64,000 nt of DNA from a bacterium. Lineage in GTDB: Bacteria; Gemmatimonadota; Gemmatimonadetes; Longimicrobiales; RSA9. The first letter of the stretch is position 1, and each line of letters opens with the position of its first letter. The notes under the pieces were generated by a model. That model saw nothing but the letters and a program-made list of their open reading frames with translations, had not been told where the DNA came from and searched no databases. Location of the stretch: assembly GCA_003242735.1 (NCBI GenBank), contig QGVH01000013.1, positions 34,172-98,171 of the forward strand, written 5' to 3'. The position numbers and the translations under genes are program-made. Positions 28,594 through 39,937 of the stretch are shown in pieces.

Positions 28594-29544
28594 CGCGCCG
28601 GGATCCTCGGCGCTTCGGGATACACGGGCCGGGAGCTCGGCCGACTGTTGCAGCGCCATCCTCGTTACGAGCTGTGCTTCGCCACGTCGGAGACGGAGGC
28701 GGGGCAGCCCGTGCCGGGGACGGCGCTCCGTTATGTGCGAGCGGAGGAGGCGCCGCTGGGGGAGGTGGATGTGGTGTTCTCGTGCCTGCCGCACGGTGAG
28801 TCGGGTGCGTGGGCACTGAGGGCGCTGGAGGCGGGTGCGGCGGTGGTGGATCTGTCCGCGGACCTGCGGGGCGGGGAGGCCGGTGCGGTGTACGGCCTGC
28901 CGGAGCTCTGGCGGGAGGCGGTGCGGGGCGCGCGGCTGGTGGCGAACCCGGGGTGCTACCCGACGGGGGTGCTGCTGGCGCTGGCGCCGGCGGTGCGGCG
29001 CGGGCTGCTGGATCCCGATCGGCCGGTGATCATCGATGCGGCGTCCGGGGTGACGGGCGCGGGGCGGTCGCCCAAGCGCGAGCTGCTCTTCGGCGAGGTG
29101 GCGGAGGACTACCGGGCGTACGGGGTGGGGAACCGTCACCGTCATGTCCCGGAAATGCGGCGGGGTCTGGACCGGCTCTCGGCCAACGGCGCCGTGAGCT
29201 TCGTGTTCACGCCGCACCTCCTGCCGGTGCGGCGGGGGATCCTCGAGACGATCTACCTGCCGCTGGCGTCGCCGATGACGGCGGCGGATGCGGCGCAGCT
29301 GTGGGCGGAGGCGTACGCTGGCGAGCCGTTCATCGAGGTGCTGGGCGAGGAGCTGCCGGGTCTCCAGCACGTGGTCGGGAGGAACGTGGTGGCGCTGGGC
29401 TTCGCGGAGATCGTGGATGTGGCCGCGCCGACGCTGCTCCTGGTCGCCGCGCTGGACAATCTGCTGAAGGGGGCTGCCGGCCAGGCGCTCCAGAACGCGA
29501 ACCTCATGCTCGGGCTGGAAGAGACGGACGGGTTGCCGTGCTGA
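28579..29544 (+). CDS. argC: N-acetyl-gamma-glutamyl-phosphate reductase
   Basis: ArgC reduces N-acetylglutamyl phosphate with NADPH in the third step of arginine synthesis. The 321-residue protein has the Rossmann motif GILGASGYTGRELGRLL, the catalytic cysteine in NPGCYPTG, SGVTGAGR, HRHVPEM and the C-terminal NLLKGAAGQALQN. Length is normal for the short ArgC type. The ATG lies 12 nt from the promoter -10 and inside an ARG-box-like site. argB starts 7 nt before its stop codon. Confidence 0.97.
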   Translation: MNKYARAGILGASGYTGRELGRLLQRHPRYELCFATSETEAGQPVPGTALRYVRAEEAPLGEVDVVFSCLPHGESGAWALRALEAGAAVVDLSADLRGGEAGAVYGLPELWREAVRGARLVANPGCYPTGVLLALAPAVRRGLLDPDRPVIIDAASGVTGAGRSPKRELLFGEVAEDYRAYGVGNRHRHVPEMRRGLDRLSANGAVSFVFTPHLLPVRRGILETIYLPLASPMTAADAAQLWAEAYAGEPFIEVLGEELPGLQHVVGRNVVALGFAEIVDVAAPTLLLVAALDNLLKGAAGQALQNANLMLGLEETDGLPC

Positions 29545-30298
29545 ATCTGCGGGTGGTCAAGATCGGCGGCCGCGCGGTCGCGGACGCGGGCTGGTTGGCG
29601 GATGTCGTGGCGCGCATCGCGGCGAGCGGGCGGCCGACGGTCGTCGTTCACGGCGGCGGCCCGGAGGTCACGGAGCTGTCTCGCCAGCTCGGCGTGCCCG
29701 TCTCGTGGCATCAGGGGCGCCGGATCACGACGCCGGAAGCGCTGCGCGTGGCGACGATGGTGCTCTCGGGCTGGACGAACAAGCGCGTCGTCGGCGCGCT
29801 GCTGGATGGTGGCGTGGAGGCAGTGGGGCTCTCGGGCGAGGACGGCGCGCTGTTCCTGGCGGAGGTGGTGGAGGGCGGGAAGCTCGGGCGCGTGGGGCGC
29901 ATCGTTCACGTGCGCACCGAGCTGATCGAGCGGCTGCTGGGCATGGGATTCGTTCCGGTCATCTCGCCGATCTCGCGGGGGGTGGATGGGCAGCCGCTGA
30001 ACGTGAACGCGGACGACGCCGCGGCCGCCGTCGCGGGCGCGCTCGGCGCGGCAGAGCTGCTCTTCCTCACGGACGTGGACGGAGTGCACGACGGCGTGGG
30101 TGAGCGCGCGGTGCTGACCCTCGCGGAGGCAGCGACGTTGATCGACTCGGGCGTCGCGCGAGACGGCATGGCGGTGAAGTTGGATGCGGCCGCCGCCGCG
30201 CTGGCGGCCGGCGTGCGCTCCATCCGGATCGGTCCGCCGGGCCTCCTGGACGGCACCGCGGCCGGGACCACGCTCGTCCAGGAAGCGGAGGCGGTCGC

Positions 30299-30302
<4 letters not shown>
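29538..30302 (+). CDS. argB: Acetylglutamate kinase
   Basis: ArgB phosphorylates N-acetylglutamate. The 254-residue protein has VKIGGRAV for ATP phosphate binding, VVHGGGPEVTEL for substrate binding, NVNADDAAAAVAGAL and the LTDVDGVHD loop. It lacks the long N-terminal helix of arginine-inhibited hexameric kinases and so resembles the E. coli dimeric type. Feedback control by arginine at this step is therefore less likely (inference). GTG 29538 overlaps the argC stop, and the argB stop overlaps argD. Confidence 0.95.
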
Positions 30303-31449
<1,147 letters not shown>

Positions 31450-31453
<4 letters not shown>

Positions 31454-32031
31454 GCACCGTCGTCATGCTGCCTGTGATCCATGCCCGGGCGGCGGAGGCC
31501 GCAGCGCTCGTATCGTCGCAGCCGACGGCGGCGTCCGCGGGGGCTGCGGAGGAGCCGTTGCCTGCGCCGTTGGTGCTGGTCCGGCGCGCCCGGCGCTCCG
31601 ACCTGCCCGCGATGATGGAGCTGCTGGACCGCTACGCGCGGCGCGGGCTGCTGCTGCCGCGCACGCCGGAGCAGGTGCGCCGGCAGCTCGCGGACTTCGT
31701 CGTCGCCGTGGACGTGACGGGCGTCATCGGGTGCGCAGGCCTGCGCCGTTATCCCGGGCGGATGGGCGAAATCGTGGGCCTCGCCGTGGAGGAGCGGTGC
31801 CAGGGCAGGGGCATCGGCCGGCACCTTGTCGATGCGCTCCTGGACGAGGCGCGCTCACTGGGCTTGCGCCGCGTGTTCGCGCTCACGCTCCAGGAGGGCT
31901 TCTTCCACCGGATGGGCTTCCGCACCACGTCCGTGGCGGAATTCCCAGACAAGATCGCTCTGGATTGCAGCGGTTGTGCGAAGCGCGCCACGTGCGCCGA
32001 GGTCGCCGTGGTGCTCGACCTGGATTCCTGA
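31450..32031 (+). CDS. argA: GNAT acetyltransferase, probable N-acetylglutamate synthase
   Basis: The 193-residue protein has a 40-residue Ala-rich N-terminal extension and then a GNAT domain with VRRARRSDLPAMMELLDRY, the acetyl-CoA loop VEERCQGRGIGRHLV and GFFHRMGFRTT. The C-terminus carries DCSGCAKRATCAE, a Cys cluster seen in short-form N-acetylglutamate synthases of the ArgA/ArgO type. Its place between argD and argG supports the first step of arginine synthesis, making N-acetylglutamate. No argJ gene is present in the window, so the route may be linear. The exact acyl acceptor is inferred from context. Confidence 0.85.
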
Positions 32032-32055
32032 GATCCCCGTGAATCGGAGACGACC

Positions 32056-33342
<1,287 letters not shown>

Positions 33343-33430
33343 GACGGGTCGCGATCCGCGCCGGCGCGCGGGGGCTGGACCGATGCCGCCCTCCGCGCGC
33401 CGGCCGTGGATGATTCCGAGGGAGGATGTC

Positions 33431-34873
33431 ATGCCGGCGAGTGAGACCATCGGCGATGTGGACCCGGCGCCGCCGGTGCCGAAGGGGAACGGCGCCGCCC
33501 CGCACCGGCTGTGGGGTGGGCGGTTCGCGACGGGCCCGGCGCCGTCGCTGGAGGAACTGAACCGCAGCCTTCCGGTGGACGGGCGCCTCTGGCGCGAGGA
33601 CATCGAGGCGAGCCGCGCGTGGGTGCAGGCGTTGCTGCGCGCCGGCGTCCTCACTCAGGACGAAGCACACACCCTCGACCAGGGCCTTGCCCGCGTCGCC
33701 CGACGCATCGCCGAAGAGGGCACGGACGGCGCGGCCGACGAAGACATCCACACCCTCACCGAACGACTCCTCTACGAAGAGGTCGGCGAAGTCGCCGGCA
33801 AACTGCACACCGGCCGTTCACGCAACGACCAGGTGGCCACGGACACGCGCCTCTGGGCGTTGCGCGCGTGCGCGCGGCTCGACGAGGAGCTGCGCGGCCT
33901 CCAGGCCGCCCTGGTGGACAAGGCCGCGGCGACGGTGGACCTCATCATTCCCGCGTACACGCACATCCGTCGCGCGCAGCCCGTGCGCGTCGCGCACTGG
34001 CTGCTCGCGCACTTCTGGGCCCTCGACCGCGACCGCGCCCGGCTCGCCGACGCCGTCGAGCGCGTGGCGGTGCTGCCGCTCGGCTCCGGCGCGATCGCCG
34101 GCTGCCCGTTCCCCATTGACCGCACGCTCCTCAAGGAGCTGCTGGCGTTCCGCTCCATTTCGCCCAACTCGATCGACGCGGTGGGCGACCGCGACTGGAT
34201 CGCCGAGCTGGTGTTCGTGGCCGCTCTCACGGCCACGCACCTCTCCCGGCTCGCGGAGGACCTGATCCTCTACTCGAGCGAGGAGTTCGGCTTCGTCCGG
34301 CTCCCCGAGGCCTACACGACCGGCTCGAGCCTCATGCCGCAGAAGCGGAACCCGGACGGCCTGGAGCTCGCGCGCGGCAAGGCGGCGCGGCTCGCGGGGG
34401 ACGTGGGCGCCGTGCTCGCCATGCTCAAGGGCCTGCCGTCCGGCTACCAGAAGGACCTCCAGGAGGACAAGGCCATCCTCTTCGACGCGCTGGACACGCT
34501 CGCAGTGCTCTTGCCCGCCACGCGCGAGACGGTCGCCGGGCTCGAGTTCGATCACGAGCGCCTCCGCGCCGCCGTTTCCGACGAGACGCTGCTCGCCACA
34601 GACCTCGCCGATGAACTGGTGCGCCGCGGCGTTCCGTTCCGTGAGGCGCACGCCGCGGTCGGCAAGCTCGTCCGCCGCGCGGAGCAGGCGGGGATTGCGC
34701 TCTCCGCGCTGCCCATCGAGGTCTGGCGCGAAGCGCACCCCGCGTTCGAGCGGGATGGCAGCGCGCCCCGCCTCACGCCCGAGGACTCGGTGGAGGCGCG
34801 GGCCGTGCCGGGCGGCACCGCGCGCTCGGCGGTGCTGGCGCAGCTCGCCGCCGCCCGCGCGCGCCTCACCTGA
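33431..34873 (+). CDS. argH: Argininosuccinate lyase
   Basis: ArgH splits argininosuccinate to arginine and fumarate. The 480-residue protein has RLWGGRFATGPAPSLEELN at its N-terminus, HTGRSRNDQVATDTRLW, and the superfamily signature TGSSLMPQKRNPDGLEL. The ATG at 33431 is preceded by GAGGGAGG at 5 nt; two upstream ATGs would add an unlikely basic tail. It ends the arginine operon and is followed by two strong hairpins. argF and carbamoyl phosphate synthase are not in the window. Confidence 0.96.
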   Translation: MPASETIGDVDPAPPVPKGNGAAPHRLWGGRFATGPAPSLEELNRSLPVDGRLWREDIEASRAWVQALLRAGVLTQDEAHTLDQGLARVARRIAEEGTDGAADEDIHTLTERLLYEEVGEVAGKLHTGRSRNDQVATDTRLWALRACARLDEELRGLQAALVDKAAATVDLIIPAYTHIRRAQPVRVAHWLLAHFWALDRDRARLADAVERVAVLPLGSGAIAGCPFPIDRTLLKELLAFRSISPNSIDAVGDRDWIAELVFVAALTATHLSRLAEDLILYSSEEFGFVRLPEAYTTGSSLMPQKRNPDGLELARGKAARLAGDVGAVLAMLKGLPSGYQKDLQEDKAILFDALDTLAVLLPATRETVAGLEFDHERLRAAVSDETLLATDLADELVRRGVPFREAHAAVGKLVRRAEQAGIALSALPIEVWREAHPAFERDGSAPRLTPEDSVEARAVPGGTARSAVLAQLAAARARLT

Positions 34874-34883
34874 GCGCGCTGTC

Positions 34884-34903
34884 GGCGGCGTTCCCACGCC
34901 GCC
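34884..34903 (+). terminator. GC-rich hairpin after argH
   Basis: GGCGGCGT (34884-34891) and ACGCCGCC (34896-34903) pair perfectly around TCCC, 10 nt after the argH stop. There is no T-run, so termination efficiency is uncertain. Confidence 0.45.
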
Positions 34904-34943
34904 CCGACGTGGTCCGTGCTCCGGCCGCCCGGCGCTGCGCCTT

Positions 34944-34981
34944 CCGTCAGACGGGGTGAAGGAGTTCACCCCGTCTGACGG
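34944..34981. repeat. Perfect 17-bp inverted repeat with 4-nt loop
   Basis: Arms 34944-34960 (CCGTCAGACGGGGTGAA) and 34965-34981 are exact reverse complements around GGAG. It lies between argH and the tandem-repeat gene, 80 nt before the likely start. It may act as a bidirectional terminator, a protein-binding site or a leader structure; no T-tract follows. Confidence 0.75.
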
Positions 34982-35061
34982 GCTCCATGCGGAACGGAAC
35001 TTGCTCCCCACGGGGGGTGGAGTCTTGCGACTGGCCCGGCTCGCTGCGTGGGGAGGTTCCG

Positions 35062-35826
35062 GTGAAAGCGCCAGTCCCCTCCAAGACGCTCTCGGCAGCG
35101 GTACGTCGCCGTCTCGAGCTCGCGATCGCGGTCGCCGAGGAACGGCTGCTCGCCACACACGTCGAACACGCCCTCGGCTTGATCGAGATGGTCGGCGACG
35201 AGGTCCCCCTCGAGACCGCACTGGAGATCTACAACCGCCTGCTGCACCTGAGCGGAGAGGAAGCGCGGATCATCACGACCCGCGCGCTCGCGCACATCGG
35301 CGAGCACGCGGTGGAGGCGGAGGTGTGGCCGCGGCTCATGGCGCGGTCTTCGAAGAGCGCGGACGCGGTGGCCGCCGCGCCCGCGTCGGGCCGCGATGGC
35401 GGCAAGGCAGCGAAGGAAGGCACGGCCGACGTCCAGCCGGCGCCGCCTGTGGCGGAGAAGGGCAGAGCGCTGTTCTCGAACCTGCGTCAGCGCATCCGCG
35501 GGCGCGTGAACGATGACCTGCGCCAGCGCATCGAGCTCGCAGCGGCCCGGACCGAGGTCGCGCTGCTCCGGCGGCACACGGACAACGCGCTGGCGTTCGT
35601 GGATGTGCTGGAGGAGGAGCTGTCGCTCCCCGAGGCGGTGCAGATCTACATCCAGGCGCTGGACCTGCGCGAGTCCATCGCCGAGGTGGTCTACTACCTC
35701 ACCCTCGCGCAGATCGCGGACCGGCGGCTGCCGCCGCGCCGCGCGACGGCCCGCCGGGAGCCGGCGGTCGCCGGTCCGGCGGCGCGGCCGGAGCTCAGCG
35801 TGGTGGAGGGCGGGAAGGGCGGGTAG
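35062..35826 (+). CDS. Tandem-repeat helical protein of unknown family, copy B
   Basis: The 254-residue protein has repeat 1 at residues 15-81 (RRRLELAIAVAEERLLATH onward) and repeat 2 at 154-216 (RQRIELAAARTEVALLRRH onward). Between them are an Ala/Lys-rich low-complexity linker and the basic segment LFSNLRQRIRGRVNDD. Both repeats share an amphipathic helix pair followed by PxEALxIYxxLL-like residues. It is a paralogue of the protein at 26771. There are no catalytic-looking motifs, signal or membrane helices; a scaffold or nucleic-acid or protein-binding role is conceivable but unproven. GTG 35062 follows GGGGAGG at ideal spacing, and is preferred to ATG 34987. Confidence 0.78.
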   Translation: MKAPVPSKTLSAAVRRRLELAIAVAEERLLATHVEHALGLIEMVGDEVPLETALEIYNRLLHLSGEEARIITTRALAHIGEHAVEAEVWPRLMARSSKSADAVAAAPASGRDGGKAAKEGTADVQPAPPVAEKGRALFSNLRQRIRGRVNDDLRQRIELAAARTEVALLRRHTDNALAFVDVLEEELSLPEAVQIYIQALDLRESIAEVVYYLTLAQIADRRLPPRRATARREPAVAGPAARPELSVVEGGKGG

Positions 35827-35844
35827 CCGGCCGTCGCGCCCGGC

Positions 35845-36882
35845 TCACGCCGCCACCGCCTCCGCCACCGGCACGTGCCGCCCCGCCACCCTCGCGAACT
35901 CTCGCACGCCAGCCATCACCTCGTCGAACTCGGACAGGGAGAGGGACTGATCGCCGTCCGAGAGCGCCTCTTCCGGACGGGGGTGCACCTCGATCAGCAG
36001 GCCGTCCGCGCCGGCGGCCACGGCCGCGTACGCCAGCGGCCCCACCAGGTCCCGCCGGCCGCCCGCATGGCTGGGGTCCGCGATGACCGGCAGGTGGGTC
36101 TCCTGCTTGAGCACCGGGATCGCGGCGAGGTCGAACGTGTTGCGCGTCGCCGTCTCGAACGTGCGGATCCCTCGCTCGCAAAGGACCACGTTCATGTTGC
36201 CCTGGCTCATGATGTACTCGGCGGCGAGCAGCAGGTCTTTGATCGTCGCCGAAAGGCCGCGCTTCAGCAGCACCGGCCGATGCGTTCGACCTACCTCCTG
36301 GAGGAGGGAGAAGTTCTGCATGTTCCGCGCGCCGATCTGCAGCATGTCGGCGTAGCGCGCCACCAGCTCCACCTGCCGCGTGTCCATGACCTCCGTCACC
36401 ACCGGCAGCCCCGTCTCCTGACGCACCTCCGCCAGCATCTCGAGCGCCCGCTCACCCAGACCGCGGAACGAGTACGGCGAGGTGCGCGGCTTGAAGGCGC
36501 CGCCCCGGAGCATGCGGGCGCCCGCCCGCCGCACCGCCGTGGCCGTCTCCCGCAGCATCTCCAGGTTCTCGACCGAGCACGGACCCGCGATGACGGCCAG
36601 CTCCGGGCCACCGATCTGCGCCGCGCCCACCCGCACCACCGTCCGCTGCGCCGTGAACTCGCGCGCCGCGAGCTTGTACGGCTTGAGCACGGGCATGACG
36701 CGCTCGACGCCCGGGATCGAGAGGAGGGGGACACCCTCGAGCCGCTCCTCGTCGCCGATGCACCCCACGATGATCCGCTGCTCCCCTCGCGAGACGTGCG
36801 TCCGCAGCCCTAGCGCCTCGATCCGCTCCCGTAGGTGGTCCAGCTCCGCTTCGGTGATGTCCGGTCTGGTCACGATGATCAT
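35845..36882 (-). CDS. aroF: 3-deoxy-7-phosphoheptulonate synthase (DAHP synthase), AroF type with N-terminal regulatory domain
   Basis: DAHP synthase joins phosphoenolpyruvate and erythrose 4-phosphate, the first step of aromatic amino acid synthesis. The 345-residue protein has an N-terminal ferredoxin-like regulatory domain (residues 1-70, [17 protein letters not shown] onward), as in Thermotoga-type enzymes that are feedback-inhibited by Tyr or Phe, then a TIM barrel with [36 protein letters not shown] and [12 protein letters not shown]. The ATG at 36882 follows GGGGGATGGAG. A longer frame is excluded because it reads through the upstream attenuator. Expression is probably controlled by that attenuator and its aromatic leader peptide. 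Confidence 0.95.
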   Translation of the reverse strand: MIIVTRPDITEAELDHLRERIEALGLRTHVSRGEQRIIVGCIGDEERLEGVPLLSIPGVERVMPVLKPYKLAAREFTAQRTVVRVGAAQIGGPELAVIAGPCSVENLEMLRETATAVRRAGARMLRGGAFKPRTSPYSFRGLGERALEMLAEVRQETGLPVVTEVMDTRQVELVARYADMLQIGARNMQNFSLLQEVGRTHRPVLLKRGLSATIKDLLLAAEYIMSQGNMNVVLCERGIRTFETATRNTFDLAAIPVLKQETHLPVIADPSHAGGRRDLVGPLAYAAVAAGADGLLIEVHPRPEEALSDGDQSLSLSEFDEVMAGVREFARVAGRHVPVAEAVAA

Positions 36883-36915
36883 GGCTCCATCCCCCAGGGT
36901 GGCGCCCGCGCCCGC

Positions 36916-36953
36916 AACAAAAACCGCGGCCCCCGGATCACCGAGGGCCGCGG
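36916..36953 (-). terminator. Attenuator terminator upstream of the DAHP synthase gene
   Basis: On the minus strand CCGCGGCCC (36953-36945) pairs with GGGCCGCGG (36932-36924), with further pairs inside the loop, and is followed by TTTTTGTT (36923-36916). It is a classical intrinsic terminator placed between the aromatic leader peptide and the gene start 34 nt further on. Confidence 0.85.
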
Positions 36954-36982
36954 ATGCTGGCAACGAGCGGGCTTCTTTGGAC

Positions 36983-37072
36983 CTACGCGCGCGCGTCCTC
37001 CAGCTCCCGGCCCTCGGGCCGGTAGCTAAACCAGAAGTAGCCAAAGAAGAAGGACGCGCGATGCGTGCTCAT
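36983..37072 (-). CDS. Aromatic amino acid leader peptide of the DAHP synthase attenuator
   Basis: A 29-codon frame starts at ATG 37072 and stops at TAG 36985-36983. Its core reads [11 protein letters not shown]: five Phe, two Tyr and one Trp within ten residues (37051-37022). This is typical of pheA/trp-type leader peptides, in which ribosome stalling at scarce aminoacyl-tRNAs prevents termination. Downstream codons contain CCGAGGGCC (37017-37009 in minus orientation), which is perfectly complementary to GGCCCTCGG of the terminator 5' arm and can also form a competing hairpin with the preceding CCGGCCC. The peptide itself probably has no other role. Confidence 0.85.
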   Translation of the reverse strand: MSTHRASFFFGYFWFSYRPEGRELEDARA

Positions 37073-37081
37073 GGTCTTACA

Positions 37082-37110
37082 AGCTTTCACAGAGCGCAGC
37101 GCTTTGTCAA
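37082..37110 (-). promoter_or_regulatory. Promoter of the DAHP synthase leader
   Basis: Minus strand TTGACA (37110-37105), 17 nt and AAAGCT (37087-37082), or AAGCTT one base later, lie only 8-9 nt before the leader peptide ATG. The -35 is a perfect consensus. Confidence 0.55.
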
Positions 37111-37201
37111 GCGCCCGCCCGGCGTGCGGAGGCCCCGGCGCGGACAAGGGCGGAACGGCCGGATCCCAGAGGCGCCCGCGCCCTCGCCTGCCGCTCTCCT
37201 T

Positions 37202-37230
37202 TTGCGACCATGCCGCCGCCCCTGTAGATT
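37202..37230 (+). promoter_or_regulatory. Promoter of the transketolase operon
   Basis: TTGCGA (37202-37207), 17 nt and TAGATT (37225-37230) stand about 40 nt before the transketolase ATG, divergent to the DAHP synthase promoter. Confidence 0.5.
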
Positions 37231-37269
37231 GCCGCCCGAACCAAACCCCGATCCTGATCGAGGACGCGA

Positions 37270-38178
37270 ATGGCAAGACCCGCGCCCCGCACGACGAGGA
37301 CAGAAGAGGAGATCCACGCGCTGAGGGACCGCGCCACCCGGATCCGCCGCCACATCGTCCAGATGCTGGCCAAGGCCGGGAGCGGCCACCCCGGCGGCTC
37401 GCTGTCCGCGGTCGAGATCGTGACCGCGCTCTACTTCGGCGGCATCATGCGGTACGATCCGCAGCGCCCCGACTGGCCGGACCGTGACCGCTTCATCCTG
37501 TCCAAGGGCCACGGCGTGCCGGTCCAGTACGCGGCCATGGCCGAAGCCGGATTCTTCCCGGTCTCGGAGCTGGAGACGCTCCGTAAGATCGACAGCCGGC
37601 TCCAGGGCCACCCGGTCTACTGGAGCGTCCCGGGCATCGAGGCCTCCACCGGCTCCCTCGGCCAGGGCCTCTCCATCGGCCTGGGCATGGCCCTCGCCGC
37701 CCGCCTCGACGGCAAGGACTACCGCGTCTTCGTCCTCCTCGGCGACGGCGAGTGCCAGGAAGGCCAGGTCTGGGAGGCCGCCATGGCCGCGGGCCACCAC
37801 CGGCCGGGCAACCTCGTCGCCATCGTCGACTACAACAAGTACCAGCTCGACGGCGCGATCGCGGACATCATCGACCTCGACCCGTTCGCAGACAAATGGC
37901 GCGCCATGCGCTGGAACGTCCGCGAGATCGACGGCCACGACCTCAACCAGGTCCTGAGCGCCCTCGAGTGGGCCGTCGAGCACGGACCGGCGTGCATCAT
38001 CGCGCACACCATCAAGGGCAAGGGAGTCAGCTTCATGGAGGGTGAGAACGCGTACCACGGCGTCGCACCGACGGAAGAGGAGCTGGCCCGGGCGCTCGCG
38101 GAACTCGAGAACGCGCTGCCCAGGGCCGAGCGGTCCATCGAGCGCGAGGCCGCACAGTACCGCGAGGAGGGCCGGTGA
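37270..38178 (+). CDS. Transketolase, N-terminal (thiamine pyrophosphate-binding) subunit
   Basis: Split transketolases form an active enzyme from two polypeptides and interconvert pentose, triose, tetrose and hexose phosphates. The 302-residue protein carries GSGHPGGSLSAVEIVTALYF, KGHGVPVQYAAMAEAG, the TPP motif LLGDGECQEGQVWEAAM followed by IVDYNKYQ, and the GKGVSFMEG end. It overlaps the C-terminal subunit by a GTGA junction. It supplies erythrose 4-phosphate, the substrate of the divergently transcribed DAHP synthase. Confidence 0.95.
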   Translation: MARPAPRTTRTEEEIHALRDRATRIRRHIVQMLAKAGSGHPGGSLSAVEIVTALYFGGIMRYDPQRPDWPDRDRFILSKGHGVPVQYAAMAEAGFFPVSELETLRKIDSRLQGHPVYWSVPGIEASTGSLGQGLSIGLGMALAARLDGKDYRVFVLLGDGECQEGQVWEAAMAAGHHRPGNLVAIVDYNKYQLDGAIADIIDLDPFADKWRAMRWNVREIDGHDLNQVLSALEWAVEHGPACIIAHTIKGKGVSFMEGENAYHGVAPTEEELARALAELENALPRAERSIEREAAQYREEGR

Positions 38179-39152
38179 ACGAGCTGTTCCCGGGCTTCAA
38201 GCTGGGCAAGGCCACCCGCGACGCCTACGGCGAGGCGTTGCGGGACCTGGGGCGTGAGCACGACGACATCGTCGTCCTCGACGCCGACCTCGCCAAGAGC
38301 ACCAAGAGCTCGCTCTTCGCCGAGGAGATCCCCGACCGGTTCTTCAACGTCGGCATCCAGGAAGCCAACATGGTCGGGATGGCGGGTGGCTTCGCGGCCT
38401 GCGGCAAGGTCCCGTTCATCTCGAGCTTCGCCTGCTTCCTCATCCTCAAGGGCTTCGACCAGCTCCGTATGGCGGTCGCCTACCCGCGGCTCAACGTCAA
38501 GGTCGCGGGCAGCCACGGCGGCATCTCGCCGGGCGAGGACGGCGCCAGCCAGCAGTCGGTCGAAGACGTCGCGCTTGCCTGTAGCCTGCCCGGCTTCGTC
38601 GTCTGCGTCCCGTGTGACGAGTTCCAGATGCGCGCGGCCGTGCGCGCCGCGTACCGGCACCGCGGCCCCGTCTACCTGCGGCTCGGCCGTCCCAAGGTCC
38701 CGCTGGTGTACGACGCAGAGCCCGCCGACTTCGAATTCGGACGCGCGACGCAGCTCCGCGAAGGCCGCGACGCGACCATCATCGCCAACGGACTCATGGT
38801 CGCCGCCGCGATCGTCGCCCACGAGCGCCTCGCGCAGGAGGGCATCCACGTCCGCGTGCTCGACATGGCCACCGTCAAGCCGCTGGATGAGGAGGCGGTG
38901 CGCCGCGCGGCGGTCGAGACCGGCGCCATCGTGACCGCCGAGGAGCACCTCGTGCACGGCGGCCTCGGCGCGCGCGTCGCCCAGGCGGTGGCGCGGCTGC
39001 AGCCGGTGCCGATGGAGTTCGTGGGGCTCGACGACACGTACGCCGAGAGCGGCGCGCCGGAGGCGCTCCTCCGCAAGTACGGTCTCACGGCGGACCACAT
39101 CGCGGTCGCGGTGCGGCGCGTGCTCGACCGGCGACGGAACGGCGCGAGGTAG
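38175..39152 (+). CDS. Transketolase, C-terminal (pyrimidine-binding) subunit
   Basis: The 325-residue protein has the pyrimidine-binding domain with [34 protein letters not shown] (catalytic Glu), [19 protein letters not shown] and a C-terminal domain with [13 protein letters not shown]. It completes the enzyme with the preceding gene, whose stop it overlaps. The next gene, rpiA, starts 77 nt later. Confidence 0.95.
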   Translation: MNELFPGFKLGKATRDAYGEALRDLGREHDDIVVLDADLAKSTKSSLFAEEIPDRFFNVGIQEANMVGMAGGFAACGKVPFISSFACFLILKGFDQLRMAVAYPRLNVKVAGSHGGISPGEDGASQQSVEDVALACSLPGFVVCVPCDEFQMRAAVRAAYRHRGPVYLRLGRPKVPLVYDAEPADFEFGRATQLREGRDATIIANGLMVAAAIVAHERLAQEGIHVRVLDMATVKPLDEEAVRRAAVETGAIVTAEEHLVHGGLGARVAQAVARLQPVPMEFVGLDDTYAESGAPEALLRKYGLTADHIAVAVRRVLDRRRNGAR

Positions 39153-39229
39153 CCGTCCATGCGCCTCGTGACCATGGGTGCGCGGCGGAACGCGCGCCGA
39201 GCGTGGGGCCGCGTGAGGCCGGCGTCGTC

Positions 39230-39937
39230 ATGAGCGATCGTGAAGCCCTCAAGCGGCGAGCGGCCGAGCGGGCGCTGGATTGGGTCGAGGACGGCATGGT
39301 GCTCGGCCTCGGCACCGGCTCGACCGTCCGGCATTTCCTCGAACTGCTCGGCGAGCGGTTGCGCGATGGCGCACTGAAGGATGTCACCGGCGTGCCGACG
39401 TCGTGGGACACCGCCGAGCGCGCGACGGCGCTCGGCATCCCGCTCGTCACGCTCGAGGAGCGGCCGCGGCTGGATCTCGCGGTGGATGGCGCCGACGAGG
39501 TCGATCCCGGGCTCGACCTGATCAAAGGCCTGGGCGGCGCGCTGCTGTGGGAGAAGATCGTGGCGGCCGCCGCCGGGCAACTCGTCATCATCGTGGACGA
39601 CAGCAAGCTGGTTCAGCGCCTCGGCGAGAAGGCGCCGCTGCCGGTCGAGGTCGTGCCGTTCGGCTGGACCACGCATCTCTCGGCCCTGGAGCGGCTCGGC
39701 GCCCGGGCCGTGCTGCGGGTGGATGCCGCCGGCAAGCCGTTCGTCACGGACGGCGGCCACTACATCCTGGACTGCCGTTTCGAGAGCGGGATCCCGGATC
39801 CCGCCGCGCTCGACGCGGCGCTGCAGCGCCGGCCGGGCGTCGTCGAGACGGGGCTGTTCCTGGGGATGGCCGACGCCGTGGTCGTCGCGGGCGAGGCCGG
39901 TGTGCGGGTGATCCGGCGAACCGGGTCGGGCTCATGA
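39230..39937 (+). CDS. rpiA: Ribose-5-phosphate isomerase A
   Basis: RpiA interconverts ribose 5-phosphate and ribulose 5-phosphate. The 235-residue protein shows [15 protein letters not shown], the catalytic [11 protein letters not shown] loop, [14 protein letters not shown] and the lysine in VDDSKLV. The ATG start follows a weak ribosome-binding region. Its stop overlaps the rpe start (ATGA), forming a non-oxidative pentose phosphate unit with transketolase. Confidence 0.96.
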   Translation: MSDREALKRRAAERALDWVEDGMVLGLGTGSTVRHFLELLGERLRDGALKDVTGVPTSWDTAERATALGIPLVTLEERPRLDLAVDGADEVDPGLDLIKGLGGALLWEKIVAAAAGQLVIIVDDSKLVQRLGEKAPLPVEVVPFGWTTHLSALERLGARAVLRVDAAGKPFVTDGGHYILDCRFESGIPDPAALDAALQRRPGVVETGLFLGMADAVVVAGEAGVRVIRRTGSGS

